From assembly GCF_001942255.1 (NCBI RefSeq), contig NZ_MKKC01000120.1, forward strand, positions 110,805 to 174,804: DNA of 64,000 nt, given 5' to 3'. Numbering within the stretch: the stretch's first letter is position 1; every line of letters starts with the position of its first letter. The notes below the pieces were generated by a model. It saw only the letters and a list, made by a program, of their open reading frames with translations. It made no database searches and was not told where the DNA came from. This DNA is from Nocardiopsis sp. CNR-923. GTDB lineage: Bacteria; Actinomycetota; Actinomycetes; Streptosporangiales; Streptosporangiaceae. Of this stretch, positions 44,376 to 54,945 are shown in pieces. A program made the translations under genes and the position numbers.

Positions 44376-44489
44376 GTTCCTCGCTCCTCGCCTCCGCTCG
44401 TCCGGCGAGGGGACCGGGGAGCCCCCAGCCCGGTGGGACACGGGTTCCCAGGCCCCGGGGCGAGCCGGACGCGGTGGCAGGATGGGCCC

Positions 44490-44906
44490 ATGAGTCTGCA
44501 CCAGAACCTGTTGGGCGAACCGCCCGCCACCCGACTGCCCGACGACCCCGAGGCCCGTGAGGCGCTGGCCGCGTCCGAGGACCCCACCCCGGTCGCGGGC
44601 CGGTTCCCCGCCTACTCCTCCGCCTGGGCGCGCCTCGCTGAGAACGCCCTCGCCCAGGGCCAGCCGGTGGCCGCCTACGCCTACGCCCGCACGGGCTACC
44701 ACCGCGGACTGGACCAGCTGCGCCGGGCCGGCTGGAAGGGCCACGGGCCGATCCCGTGGGACCACGAGCCGAACCGGGGCTTCCTGCGCGCTCTGCACGC
44801 GCTGGGCGTCGCCGCCGGTGAGATCGGTGAGGCCGAGGAGGCCGAGCGGTGCTCGACCTTCCTGCGCGAGTCCAGCGCCGAGGCCGCCGACGCGCTCAGC
44901 GCCTGA
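44490..44906 (+). CDS. DUF3151 protein
   Basis: 138 residues: SLHQNLLGEPPATRLPDDPE, WARLAENALAQGQPVAAYAY, ARTGYHRGLDQLRRAGWKGH and the closing Glu-rich helix EIGEAEEAERCSTFLRES match DUF3151, a conserved actinobacterial family with no known function, often encoded near purA as here. Followed by a terminator hairpin. Confidence 0.85.
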   Translation: MSLHQNLLGEPPATRLPDDPEAREALAASEDPTPVAGRFPAYSSAWARLAENALAQGQPVAAYAYARTGYHRGLDQLRRAGWKGHGPIPWDHEPNRGFLRALHALGVAAGEIGEAEEAERCSTFLRESSAEAADALSA

Positions 44907-44918
44907 ACCGCGTGTCCC

Positions 44919-44947
44919 CAGGGTGTGGGCGCAGCCCCACCACCCTG
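44919..44947 (+). terminator. Terminator after DUF3151 gene
   Basis: CAGGGTGTGGG pairs with CCCACCACCCTG (one bulged base) around CGCAGC, 13 bases after the stop codon. Confidence 0.5.
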
Positions 44948-44965
44948 TCCACACCCTGTGGACAT
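44945..44965. promoter_or_regulatory. Two inverted DnaA-box-like 9-mers upstream of purA
   Basis: CTGTCCACA (44945-44953) and, on the other strand, ATGTCCACA (44957-44965) form a perfect TGTCCACA/TGTGGACA inverted repeat with a 3-base spacer. Each differs by one base from the actinobacterial DnaA box TTGTCCACA. They may equally be an operator for an unknown dimeric regulator of purA. Confidence 0.4.
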
Positions 44966-45100
44966 CGCCGCCCCGAGCGCCGAATCACCGGTCGTGTACC
45001 CTCAATACGCAACGGCCCCTGTCGCTGCCTTGCGCCAGGGGTTCATCCATGTCCGGGGTGGGAAAGCCTCGGTCAGGCGTCGAGCGAAGAGGTTGAGACA

Positions 45101-46383
45101 ATGCCGGCGATCACGCTCGTGGGGGCCCAGTGGGGCGACGAGGGCAAGGGCAAGGCGACCGACCTTGTCGGTGACCGCGTGGACTACGTGGTCCGCTACC
45201 AGGGCGGCAACAACGCCGGGCACACGGTGGTCATCGGCGACCAGAAGTACGCCCTCCACCTGCTGCCGTCCGGCATCCTCTCCCCGAACGTGGTGCCGGT
45301 CATCGCCAACGGCGTCGTCATCGACCCGGGCGTCCTCCTGGAGGAGCTGGAGGGTCTCAACGAGCGTGGCGTGGACACGTCCCGCCTGCTCATCTCCGCC
45401 AACGCGCACCTGATCATGCCGTACCACCGGGCCCTCGACAAGGTCAGCGAGCGCTTCCTCGGCAAGGCCCGCATCGGCACCACGGGCCGCGGCATCGGCC
45501 CCACCTACGCCGACAAGGTCTCCCGGCAGGGCGTCCGCGTGCAGGACATGTTCGACCCCAAGATCCTGCGCAAGAAGATCGAGCTGTCCCTCAACGACAA
45601 GAACCAGCTCCTCACGAAGGTGTTCAACCGGCGCGGCCTGGAGGCCGAGCCGATCGTCGAGGAGTACCTGGGATACGCCGAGCGCCTGCGCCCCTTCGTC
45701 GCCGACACCTCGCTCATCCTCAACCGTGCGCTTGACGAGGGCAGGACCGTCTACCTGGAGGGCTCCCAGGGCACCCTGCTCGACATCGACCACGGCACCT
45801 ATCCGTTCGTGACCTCGTCCTCCCCCACGGCGGGCGGCGCGGCGGCGGGCGCGGGCATCGGCCCCACCCGCATCACCAAGGTGGTCGGCATCCTCAAGGC
45901 CTACACCACCCGCGTCGGCTCCGGCCCCTTCCCCACCGAGCTCCACGACGAGCAGGGCCAGTGGCTGCGCACCCAGGGCGGCGAGTACGGCGTCACCACC
46001 GGCCGCGACCGCCGGTGCGGCTGGTTCGACGCCCCGATCGCGCGCTACGCCACTCGGGTCAACGGCATCACCGACTTCTTCCTCACCAAGCTCGACGTGC
46101 TCACCGGCCTCGACCGCGTCCCGGTCTGCGTCGCCTACGACGTCGAGGGCGTCCGCCACGACGAGATCCCGATGACGCAGACCGACTTCCACCACGCCGT
46201 CCCGGTGTACGAGTACCTCGACGGCTGGGACGAGGACATCACCGCGCCCGGCGATTCGAGGATCTGCCCAAGAACGCCCAGCGGTACGTGCGTACCCTTG
46301 AGGAGATGGCCGGAGCGCCCGTCTCCGCCATCGGTGTCGGCCCGGGCCGCGACGAGACGTTGGAGCTGCGCTCCCTCGTCTGA
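45101..46383 (+). CDS. purA: Adenylosuccinate synthetase (frame break near 3' end)
   Basis: About 428 residues. GTP-dependent joining of IMP and aspartate, the first committed step to AMP. The P-loop GAQWGDEGKGKATDLVG, GGNNAGHTVVIGD, and the signature GIGPTYADKVSRQGVRV are present. The frame ends in nonsense after YLDGWDEDITAP, while the next frame gives RRFEDLPKNAQRYVRTLEEM and PVSAIGVGPGRDETLELRSL; one base missing near 46247 (GCG[G]CCCGG) restores a standard C-terminus. Essential gene, so the break is almost certainly not real. Confidence 0.95.
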
Positions 46384-46431
46384 TCCGGCGCCGCACAGTC
46401 AGTCCGCCTTCAACCCGAAGAGGCCCCTGTA

Positions 46432-47682
46432 GTGAAAGCCCTCGTTCTCGGCGGCGGAGGCCGCGAGCACGCACTCGTCCGCGCTCTGTCCCTTGATCCG
46501 GGTGTCACCAGTATCCACTGCGCGCCGGGCAACCCCGGTATCTCGGACCTGGCGGAGAACCACGTCATCAACGTGACCGACGGCCTGGCCGTGACGGAGT
46601 TGGCGGCGCGGATCCGCGCGGAGCTGGTCGTCATCGGCCCGGAGGCGCCCCTGGTCGCCGGGGTGGCGGACGCCCTGCGCGACCGCGGCATCCCCGTCTT
46701 CGGGCCAGACCAGGCGGCGGCCCGCCTGGAGGGCTCCAAGGCCTTCGCCAAGGAGGTCATGGAGGCGGCGGGCGTGCCGACGGCCCGGGCGCGCGTGTGC
46801 CGCAACGCGAGCCAGGTGTCGGAGGCCCTCGACGAGTTCGGCGCCCCCTACGTCGTGAAGAACGACGGTCTGGCGGCGGGCAAGGGCGTCGTCGTCACCG
46901 AGGACCGCGCCGCCGCCGAGAGACACGCGCGCGAGTGCGGCCGCGTGGTCATCGAGGAGTTCCTCGACGGCCCCGAGGTGTCCCTGTTCGTGCTGAGCGA
47001 CGGCGCGCACGCGCTCCCGTTGCTGCCCGCCCAGGACTTCAAACGCGCCTACGACGGCGACGAGGGCCCCAACACCGGCGGCATGGGCGCCTACGCCCCG
47101 CTCCCCTGGGCCCCGACCAGTCTGGTGGACGAGGTCCTGGAGTCGGTCGTGCGGCCGACCCTCATGGAGATGAACCGGCGCGGCATGCGCTACCAGGGCC
47201 TGCTGTACGTGGGACTCGCGCTCACCTCGCGCGGTCCGCGCGTGGTGGAGTTCAACGCGCGCTTCGGCGACCCGGAGACCCAGGTGGTCCTGGACCGGCT
47301 GGCGACGCCGATTGGCGCGGTCCTCCAGGCGACCGACACCGGGGGCCTGGGCTCCATCGGCTCCCTCCAGTGGAAGGCGGGCGCCGCGGTCACCGTGGTC
47401 GTGGCCGCCGAGAACTATCCTGGCGATCCGGCCAAGGGCGACCTCATCGGCGGTCTGGACGCCGCGGACGCGCTCGACGGCGCCTACGTCCTGCACGCGG
47501 GCACCGACTGGGACGGGGCGCGCGACGTCAAGTCCAACGGCGGGCGCGTCCTCAACGTGGTCGGGACGGGCGCCGACCTGCGACAGGCCCGTGAGCGGGC
47601 GTACGAGGCGGTGAGCCGGATCGAGCTGCGCGGTTCGTTCCACCGGACCGACATCGCCGAGCGCGCCGCGGCGCAGCTGTAG
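46432..47682 (+). CDS. purD: Phosphoribosylamine-glycine ligase
   Basis: 416-residue ATP-grasp enzyme making glycinamide ribonucleotide in purine synthesis. N-terminal KALVLGGGGREHALVRALSL; ATP-grasp segment VVKNDGLAAGKGVVVTEDRA; active-site region TGGMGAYAPLPWAP and VVEFNARFGDPETQVVLDRL are all intact. GTG 46432 has GAAGAGG upstream. It begins 48 bases after purA and is followed by purC after 9 bases, so purA-purD-purC are likely co-transcribed. Confidence 0.95.
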   Translation: MKALVLGGGGREHALVRALSLDPGVTSIHCAPGNPGISDLAENHVINVTDGLAVTELAARIRAELVVIGPEAPLVAGVADALRDRGIPVFGPDQAAARLEGSKAFAKEVMEAAGVPTARARVCRNASQVSEALDEFGAPYVVKNDGLAAGKGVVVTEDRAAAERHARECGRVVIEEFLDGPEVSLFVLSDGAHALPLLPAQDFKRAYDGDEGPNTGGMGAYAPLPWAPTSLVDEVLESVVRPTLMEMNRRGMRYQGLLYVGLALTSRGPRVVEFNARFGDPETQVVLDRLATPIGAVLQATDTGGLGSIGSLQWKAGAAVTVVVAAENYPGDPAKGDLIGGLDAADALDGAYVLHAGTDWDGARDVKSNGGRVLNVVGTGADLRQARERAYEAVSRIELRGSFHRTDIAERAAAQL

Positions 47683-47691
47683 GGGCTGGCG

Positions 47692-48596
47692 ATGAGCGGC
47701 TTCGTCGTCCAGCCCCCGCACACCGAGGTGGAGGGGCTGACCCACCTGCACACCGGCAAGGTCCGCGACCTGTACGCGACCGCCGACGGCCGACTCGTGA
47801 TGGTCGCCAGCGACCGGGTCTCGGCCTACGACTGGGTCCTGCCCACCGACGTCCCGGGCAAGGGACGACTGCTCACCCAGCTGTCCCTGTGGTGGTTCGA
47901 CCAGCTCGCGGACCTGGTTCCGAACCACGTCGTCTCCGACCTGCCCCCGGAGAACGCTCCCTCCTCCTGGACCGGGCGCACGCTCGTGTGCCGGCGCCTG
48001 GACATGGTGCCGGTCGAATGCGTGGCGCGCGGCTACCTGGCGGGCTCGGCCTGGTCGAGTACCGCGCGGACGGCACTGTCTGCGGTGTCGCCCTGCCGGA
48101 GGGGCTGACCGACGGCTCCGAACTCCCGGAACCGATCTTCACCCCGGCCACCAAGGCCGAGGTCGGCGACCACGACGAGAACGTCTCCTTCGAGACCGTC
48201 GCCGAGCGGCACGGGGCGGGACTCGCCGCCGAGCTGCGCGACCTCACCCTGGCCGTGTACGGCAGGGGGCGGGAGATCGCGCGCGGGCGGGGCGTCCTGC
48301 TCGCCGACACCAAGTTCGAGTTCGGCCGCGACGACGACGGTCGGCTGGTCCTGGGCGACGAGGTGTTCACCCCGGACTCCTCCCGGTACTGGCCGGCCGA
48401 CGCGTGGGAACCGGGCGGGCCGCAGCCCTCCTTCGACAAGCAGGTGCTGCGCGACTGGTTGACCTCGCCCGCCTCCGGGTGGGACCGGGCGGCGGACGTC
48501 CCTCCACCGGAACTGCCCGCCGAGATCGTGGAGCGGACCCTGGGCCGCTACGTCGAGATCTTCGAGCGATTGACCGGTACGAAGCCCGAGCTGTGA
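47692..48596 (+). CDS. purC: SAICAR synthase (frame break)
   Basis: About 301 residues; condenses CAIR with aspartate in purine synthesis. First frame: HLHTGKVRDLYATADGRLVM, VASDRVSAYDWVLPTDVPGK and VECVARGYLAGSA. The adjacent frame continues GLVEYRADGTVCGVALPEGL, ATKAEVGDHDENVSFETVAE and LADTKFEFGRDDDGRLVLGD. One G missing near 48052 (TCG[G]GCCTG context) explains the break. Last gene of the pur operon. Confidence 0.93.
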
Positions 48597-48966
48597 CGTG
48601 CGGCGCGTGCGTGATTGGCGCACGAGCCCCCGTTTCGGCCACGGGAGCACGTATGGTGGTGGGGTCGAGTCGGGCTCCTGAGCGTGGCCCGACGCGCGAC
48701 CCCCATCCCGGTCTTTTCTCGGCAGACTTGTGCCACTTTGGACGTTTGCCGGGACTCCATCCGTGATCTGCGGGTATACCACGTTCTGGGCCGGTACACG
48801 CGAGTGGGTGCTATAGAGTCGTCGCGACCGCCGGTTCACTGGCCACGCAGGTCACGCGCGAGATGGTTGCAACGTTCCAGGGGTGACCCGCGTCCAAACC
48901 GCATACAGGCGATGCCCGTCGAGGGTGACCCTTTTTCACATCTGCCTCACAAAGGAGCACAAGAGC
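48597..48966. promoter_or_regulatory. Gene-free region and promoter of murA
   Basis: 370 bases between purC and murA. A TATAGA box (in GTGCTATAGAGTCG, about 48810) preceded by GGTACAC-type sequence suggests a promoter with a leader of about 150 bases. AAAGGAG at 48951-48957 is the murA ribosome site. No coding sequence or riboswitch recognised. Confidence 0.35.
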
Positions 48967-50261
48967 ATGGGCCAGGAGGTTCGTTACCGCGTCCGCGGCG
49001 GACGCCCCCTCAGCGGAACGGCGTTCATCCAAGGCGCGAAGAACGCCGTCCTGCCGATGATCGGCGCTGCCCTCCTCGCGGCGAAGGGCCGTACGGTGCT
49101 GCGCAATGTCCCGGTCATCGAGGACGTCTACCGCGCACTTGAGCTCGCCGAACACGTGGGCGCCAAGGTCGAGTTCCATGAAGCCGAGCGGACCGTCGTC
49201 ATCGACGCCTCCGCCCTGAACGACCCGGAGCGCGCCGTCCTGCCCGCTGAGATCGCGGCCCGTTTCCGCGGCTCGGTGCTCTTCGTCCCGGCGCTGATGC
49301 ACCGCACCGGCCGCGCCCGCATCGAGGGCGTCGGCGGGTGCAACCTCGGCAGCCGCAACCTGGACTTCCACTACCGGGGCTTCGCACGCCTGGGCGCCGA
49401 GGTCAGCGAGGACCTCGAACGCAACCACATCAACGTCGAGGCCAGCAACCTCCGCGGTGGCCGCCTCTATCTCGACACCCCCTCGCACACGGGCACCGAG
49501 AACCTCATCATGGCCGCAGTGCTGGCCCCCGGGACCACGGTGATCGAACACGCCGCGCTGGAGCCCGAGGTCCTGGACGTCATCGCGTTCCTGACCGCCA
49601 TGGGCGCGAGGATCAGCGGAGGCGGAACCGGTTTGATCACCGTCGAGGGCGTCGAGGAGCTCTCCGCCGTCGAGCACACGATCATGTCCGACCGCATCGA
49701 CGCCGGCGTGTTCGCCATGGCGGTCGCCGCCACCGGTGGCGAGGTCAGCCTCGTCGGCGCCCAGCTGGACCACCTGGGCGTGGCCCGTTGGAAACTCGAA
49801 CAGATGGGTGTCGGCTTCTCCCAGGAAGGCGCCGTCCTGCACGTCCAGCGGGACCCCTCCGTTCCGCTCCGCCCGATCAACGCGGTCACCTCGCCGTTCC
49901 CCGGCTTCGCGACCGACCTCCAGTCGCCGCTGATGGCCCTGGCGACGCTGGCCGAGGGCGAGAGCTACATCCACGAGGCCATCTACGACGGCCGCTTCGC
50001 GCTGGCCGAAGAGCTCAACAAGATGGGCTCGAAGATCGAGGTGGAGGCACCCGCGCCATCGTGCACGGGCCCACCAACCTGCGCGGGGCCGAGGTCATCG
50101 CCCACGACCTCCGTACCGGCGCGGCACTGGTCCTCGCCGGACTGGTCGCCGAAGGTGAGACAATCGTGGCGCCTGGTTATCTGGTGGACCGCGGTCACTC
50201 CCAGTTCGCGGCGCGGCTCGCCGCGCTCGGCGGCGACGTGGAGCGCGTCACCGCCTCGTAG
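48967..50261 (+). CDS. murA: UDP-N-acetylglucosamine 1-carboxyvinyltransferase (frame break)
   Basis: About 432 residues. It transfers enolpyruvyl from PEP to UDP-GlcNAc, the first step of peptidoglycan synthesis and the fosfomycin target. N-terminal FIQGAKNAVLPMIGAALLAA; the active-site loop carries the catalytic Cys in EGVGGCNLGSRNLDFHYRGF. The frame changes after KIEVE (near 50049) and resumes as TRAIVHGPTNLRGAEVIAHD; one G missing restores it. It is followed by an unusual regulator gene. Actinomycetes often carry two murA copies, and this divergent one could be either. Confidence 0.88.
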
Positions 50262-50457
50262 GAGTCGAAGGCGCAGTTCAAGCGGGGTGGGGGGTCGCCC
50301 CCCACCCGGGCTTTCGGCGTTGATATGGAAAAACGATCTTCTTTGGCCCCGCACAATGGGTACGATCTCGGCAATCATGCCGTGACAGAGATCGGGTCGG
50401 GAAACCAGTGGGCGCACATAGTGAAGAGCGTGGAATGGTAGCGGGGAGCAGCCCGAG

Positions 50458-51777
50458 GTGAGTGCCCAGCGTACTGGCGATTTGACGATCGGCGTCATAG
50501 GGCCCCATGAGGTGGTCGAACGGGTCATGCTCATGGGACCGGGGTCCACGGGGCCCCTCAACGCCAGACTCATCGCCGCCGCGTACCGAGATGAGCAAGA
50601 GGCGACGGACAAGGTCGTCAGGTTGGGTTCGGCGATCGACGCCTACCTGTTCGCCAGCCCTGTCCCCTACGAGTTCGCGCGCAAGGCCGGGGTCCTGACG
50701 ATGCCCGCCACCTTCGTGCCGCTCGGCGGGGCGAGCCTGCACGAGGCCCTGCTCCGAGCGACCCTCGACGACCGCTTCGACCCGACCAGAGCCAGCCTGG
50801 ACGTGCTCAGCCGTGCCGACGTCGTGGAGGCCTACTCCGAGGTCGACCTGCCCGTGGACGGGATCCACGTGCACGAGGAGCTGACGAACACCGCGCAGCT
50901 GACCTCCTTCCACGAGGGGCTGTGGCGGCGCAAGGCGACCAGAATGGCGATCACGTGCGTGCGCGGCGTGGCCGAGCGCCTGGAGGCGATCGGCGTCCCC
51001 GTCGTCCGGCTCCGGCCCACCAACGCGGGCGTGCGCAGCGCCCTCCAGACCGCGGGGCTGCTGGGAGCGCACCACCGGCTGGAGGAGGCGCAGCTGGGTG
51101 TCGTCGTGGTGGACGTGCCCACGTTGCGGGACTCCTCGCGCCGGTCCACCCCCCGCTACTGGCGGGAGGAGCTGCGGCTGTCGCTGCACCGGCTCCTGCT
51201 CCAGGAGGCGCACCGGATCAACGCCACGGCGCACCGGTTGGACGACCATTCGTTCATGGTGACCGCGACCCGCGGGTCACTGGTCACCGCGACGGAGGGT
51301 TTCCGGCAGCCGCCGTTCGTGGAGCGGATCAAGGCGGAGTTGGGGATCGCGATCGAGGTCGGCATCGGCATGGGGCGCACCACCCAGGACGCCGAGGCGC
51401 ACGCCCGGGCGGCTCTGAACCGCGCCCAGGCGTCGCGTCAGAGCTTCGCGGTGGACCGCGAGGGTCGTTCCCTGGTCCCGGCCCAGCGCGCGCCCGCACG
51501 GCAGTCCTCCGAACCGCTGCGCACCAAGGGCAGGGAGACGCTGATTCGGCTGTCGGAGAAGATCGCCGAGGAGGACGGGCCTCTGGTCGTCGACGCGGAG
51601 AACGCCGGGCGGATGCTGGGCGTGACCTCACGGACCGCCCGGCGGCTGCTGCGCACGCTCGTGGAGGAGGGGCTGGCGTGGCCGCTGCCGCCCAACCGCA
51701 CCCTCCAGCCCGGCCGCCCGCGCCAGCTGTACCGACTGATCGTGGAGAAACTGGACAAGGACGCCGCGGGCAAGTAG
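50458..51777 (+). CDS. Multidomain transcriptional regulator with degenerate GGDEF-like region
   Basis: 439 residues. A sensor-like N-terminal region (DLTIGVIGPHEVVERVMLMG; LFASPVPYEFARKAGVLTMP) is followed by a segment with the layout of degenerate nucleotide-cyclase domains (HRLDDHSFMVTATRGSLVTA; IEVGIGMGRTTQDAEAHARA) and a C-terminal winged HTH (AENAGRMLGVTSRTARRLLR). It resembles CdaR-type or PtsJ-like regulators, but I cannot name the family with confidence. GTG 50458 follows a GGGGAG site. Lies directly after murA, so cell-wall-linked control is possible. Confidence 0.6.
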   Translation: MSAQRTGDLTIGVIGPHEVVERVMLMGPGSTGPLNARLIAAAYRDEQEATDKVVRLGSAIDAYLFASPVPYEFARKAGVLTMPATFVPLGGASLHEALLRATLDDRFDPTRASLDVLSRADVVEAYSEVDLPVDGIHVHEELTNTAQLTSFHEGLWRRKATRMAITCVRGVAERLEAIGVPVVRLRPTNAGVRSALQTAGLLGAHHRLEEAQLGVVVVDVPTLRDSSRRSTPRYWREELRLSLHRLLLQEAHRINATAHRLDDHSFMVTATRGSLVTATEGFRQPPFVERIKAELGIAIEVGIGMGRTTQDAEAHARAALNRAQASRQSFAVDREGRSLVPAQRAPARQSSEPLRTKGRETLIRLSEKIAEEDGPLVVDAENAGRMLGVTSRTARRLLRTLVEEGLAWPLPPNRTLQPGRPRQLYRLIVEKLDKDAAGK

Positions 51778-51986
51778 CCGCGTCGTCGCGCGTCGTCCCG
51801 TTCGCGGGAGCGTCCTCCAGGGCGCCCCCGCGCGCGTTCGGAACGCGCTCCGCCCAACGGAAACCGGTCGTCGACCCGCTCTACGGCCGGTCGCGCCCAT
51901 CCGCCTCGTTCAGAAGCTCCAGTCCGTCAGTGTCCGGCGCGGCGGACTCCGGGCAGCGCTCGCCCGAGCCGCGACCGTCTACTGGA

Positions 51987-52009
51987 GGACGCCCCGGCGA
52001 GGGGCGTCC
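51987..52009. terminator. Bidirectional terminator between regulator and hisC
   Basis: GGACGCCCC (51987-51995), loop GGCGA, GGGGCGTCC (52001-52009): a 9-bp perfect stem between two convergent genes. Confidence 0.65.
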
Positions 52010-52027
52010 CGGACGGCGCGCTCGGCG

Positions 52028-53109
52028 TCAGCGGCGCTTGGCGTAGGCGGTGGCGACGGACAGGAACACGTCGTTCTCCCCGGGGGTGCCGAGGCTGACG
52101 CGGGCCCCCTCGCCGTCGAACGGCCGGACCGAGACCCCGGCCCTCGCGCACTCGGCGGCGAAGTCGAGTGTGTCCTCCCCCAAGCGCAGCCAGACGAAGT
52201 TGGCCTCGGTCGGCGGGACCGTCCATCCGGCGGCGGTCAGTGACTCCCGCACCCGGACGCGCTCCTCGACCGCGGCGGCCACGCGCTCCATCAGTTCGTC
52301 GCGCGCGGCGAGGGAGGCGATCCCGGCCGCCTGGGCGAGGTGGTTGACGGCGAACGGCACGAGCGTCTTGCGCACGGCGGCGACCACGTGCGGGTGGCCG
52401 ACGAGGTAGCCGAGGCGCACCGCCGCCAGGCCGTAGGCCTTGGAGAACGTCCGCAGCACGGCCACGTTGGGGCGGTCGCGGTACAGGCGGACGCCGTCCG
52501 GCACCCGCGGGTCGCGCACGTACTCGTGGTAGGCCTCGTCGAGGATGACCAGGACGTGCTCGGGGACGCGGTCGAGGAAGGCCGTCAGCTCGTCCTCCGG
52601 CACGGTCGTGCCGGTGGGGTTGTTCGGATTGCACACCAGCACCATGCGCGTGTTCTCGGTGACGGCGTCGGCGATCGCGTCGAGGTCGTGGGTCTCGTCG
52701 CGCAGGGGGACGCGCACCGAGGTCACACCCGCCAGTTCGGCCAGGAGCGGGTAGGCCTCGAAGGAGCGCCAGGCATAGACGACCTCCGCGCCCGGTTCGC
52801 CGACTGCCTCCAGCAGCTGTTGGAGCACGCCGACCGAACCGGCGCCCAGCGCCACGTGGTCTTCGGGGACCTCCAGGAACCGGGCGAGGGCGCCCACGAG
52901 CTCGTCGCGCCGGGATCGGGGTAGCGGTTCAGCTCAGCGGACGCCTGGGCGACGGCCTCACGCACCGACGGAAGCGGCCCGAGCGGGCTCTCGTTGGAGG
53001 ACAGCTTGATGGACCGCCCGTCCGGCCCGACGACCTTCCTGCCGGGCTTGTAGGCGGGGATGCTCTCCAGCACCGACCGCAGATATGGCGATTTCGGCTC
53101 CGACACCAT
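52028..53109 (-). CDS. hisC: Histidinol-phosphate/aromatic aminotransferase (frame break)
   Basis: About 360-residue PLP aminotransferase of the HisC family, acting on histidinol phosphate or aromatic keto acids. N-terminus VLESIPAYKPGRKVVGPDGR and LSSNESPLGPLPSVREAVAQ. After RYPDP the frame shifts near 52914 and continues as LVGALARFLEVPEDHVALGA. The PLP-binding parts are VLVCNPNNPTGTTVPEDELT and the Schiff-base Lys in TFSKAYGLAAVRLGYLVG. One base missing. As a single gene outside a his operon it may be the HisC2/Pat type. Confidence 0.85.
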
Positions 53110-53218
53110 TGTCCTTCCTCAATACTTTGTGTTACCCCCGCGACACGATCAGCGACACCGCGCCCCGGATCGATCACCGCTCCCAGCGGAAATATCGCAC
53201 AAACGAGGAGATAGCACC

Positions 53219-53994
53219 ATGCTTTCGCGTCATCGCCCCGCCGACTCCGGTCGAATCATGGCAGGTCAGGGACCTGACATGCACAAGGGCCAAGAATTCA
53301 TCCGGTCACTGGTCGTTCCCATGGCCCTGTCCACGGTCCTGACGTTCACGGCGTGCGGTTCCGGCGGGCAGGAGCAGGAGCAGGCAGCGGCCGACCCCAA
53401 CGCCGAGGCGGCCGCCCGGCTGCACGAGGCCCAGCCGACGTCCTTCCGCGACGCCACGCTGTTGCCCGAGGGCAGCGAGAGCGGCACCTATGCCGAGCTC
53501 GCCACGGTCCAGTACAGCGAGCAGGTCCGCGAGAGCACCGAAATCGACAAGCCCGAGTGCGTCGACGCCGCCAACCGGTGGGGCGACCTCGACAGCGTCC
53601 GGGCGGCACCCGCGTCGGTGGCCGCCTACGAGTGGCCCGGAGCTCGGTGTCGAGCGTGCTCGTCGAACTCGACGAGGAGGAGGCGGCCGAGGCGATCGAG
53701 ATCGAACCGCCGCCCTCCTGCACCGCGTACAGCGCCACCTACGCCGACGGCACGTCCTCCGAGTACGGCGTCCGCGAACTCGACATGCCCGTGGTGGGCG
53801 ACGAGTCGCGCGCGTTCCTCGTCGAGGTGCGCACCGGGGACGAGGCGAGCCGCATGCTCAGCCTCCTGTACCGCAACGGCGACCTCCTGGGCGCCACCTC
53901 CGTCCTCGGCGGCGCAGACGTGGCGGAGTACGAGGACATGCTGGCGGGGTTCACCGAGGCCGCCATCGATCGCCAGGGGCAGATGCTGGAGTGA
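53219..53994 (+). CDS. Putative lipoprotein (frame break)
   Basis: About 258 residues. A strong ribosome site (GAGGAGA) precedes ATG 53219. A hydrophobic signal segment with a lipobox-like end (LVVPMALSTVLTFTACGSGG) implies a lipid-anchored extracellular protein; ATG 53279 would give a more usual signal length. The mature part is acidic. The frame moves near 53640 (AAYEWPGA to SSVSSVLVELDEEEAAEAIE); one base is missing. The C-terminal half (FLVEVRTGDEASRMLSLLYR) resembles sensor-like lipoproteins, but no family is recognised. It converges with and overlaps the MauE-like gene. Confidence 0.55.
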
Positions 53995-54945
53995 CGGGCT
54001 CACCCGCGGCCCGGGCCGCCCGCAACGCCCTGGCCTCGCGCTCGGGGTCCCGAACCGCGTCGTCCCGTTTGGCCGCCACCCGGGGGCCGGGCAGCTTGCG
54101 GGGCGGCCCCAGCAGTTCGCGCCTGGTCACGGCGCCGAAGGACGCGGAGACGATCCCGCTCTCCCGGTCCACCAGTACCGCGCGCACGGCGGTCCGACCG
54201 CGTCCACCGATCCGGACCGCGAAGACCACGTCCACCCGGCGTCCGTGCCGCATGCCGTCGTAACGCAGGAACCTCCAGCAGCCGTGCCGCCACACGTCCT
54301 GGGGATCGGTCCCCAGCATGACGGTCTGGTTGGTCCGCCACACGTCGCTGGAGCGCAGCCGCGCCATGGTTCGGCGCTGCGAGGCCGGGCGCAACTCGCA
54401 CGGCTCCTTGCTCGTCAGGCGCGCGGCCAGCTCCCGCGACTCCGGACTGAGCACCACCAGCAGGGCTGACTCCACGCCCAGGACGACCACGTGCGTGACG
54501 GTGAACCCGGTGAGGACCGACCACCCCGTCGGGGCGAGGCCGAGTGTGGCCAGAGCGGCGACCGCGAGCAGCCCGGCTCGGGTCAGAGTGCGACCACCGA
54601 TCGGAGCCCGGCTCAGTCCGCCGAAACATCCGCAGCCCGCCTCCGGGTCGCGCCGACGCGCCAGGAGGAGGACGACGACCGATGCCGCGAACAGCGCGGC
54701 CGTCCCCGCGCGGGCGGCCGTGCCCAGTGCCCCCGCGAACCCGACGAGTCCGACTGCGAGCACGGCCTCCAGCAGCCCCGAGGCCAGGGTGACGGGGCGG
54801 CGCAGGCGTCGGACAGCAGGACGGCCAGACCGGACGCGGAGGCCCCGCTGGTGAGCTTGGCGACGGCCCCAAGCACCAGCAGCACCGCCAACAACGGCAA
54901 CTGGACCTCGCGGACCGCCTGGACGATCTCGGGCAGCATGGTCAT
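53951..54945 (-). CDS. MauE/DoxX-type membrane protein (frame break)
   Basis: About 331 residues. Four helices in the N-terminal part: VQLPLLAVLLVLGAVAKLTS, then (other frame) EAVLAVGLVGFAGALGTAAR, AGTAALFAASVVVLLLARRR, and LAVAALATLGLAPTG. A CGCFG motif after the third helix is characteristic of MauE/DoxX redox-associated membrane proteins. The C-terminal 170 residues are soluble and basic. One base is missing near 54805. It overlaps the upstream unknown gene by ATGA, so the two act together. Thiol-disulfide exchange at the envelope is a reasonable guess. The last 44 bases overlap the convergent lipoprotein gene. Confidence 0.65.

Noticed and set aside
46399..47928. 509-residue minus-strand open frame
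   Set aside because: Antisense to purD with repetitive Val/Gly/Asp composition; purD itself is complete and conserved.
48597..48966. Riboswitch in the murA leader
   Set aside because: The leader is long, but no conserved core of a known riboswitch class was recognised.
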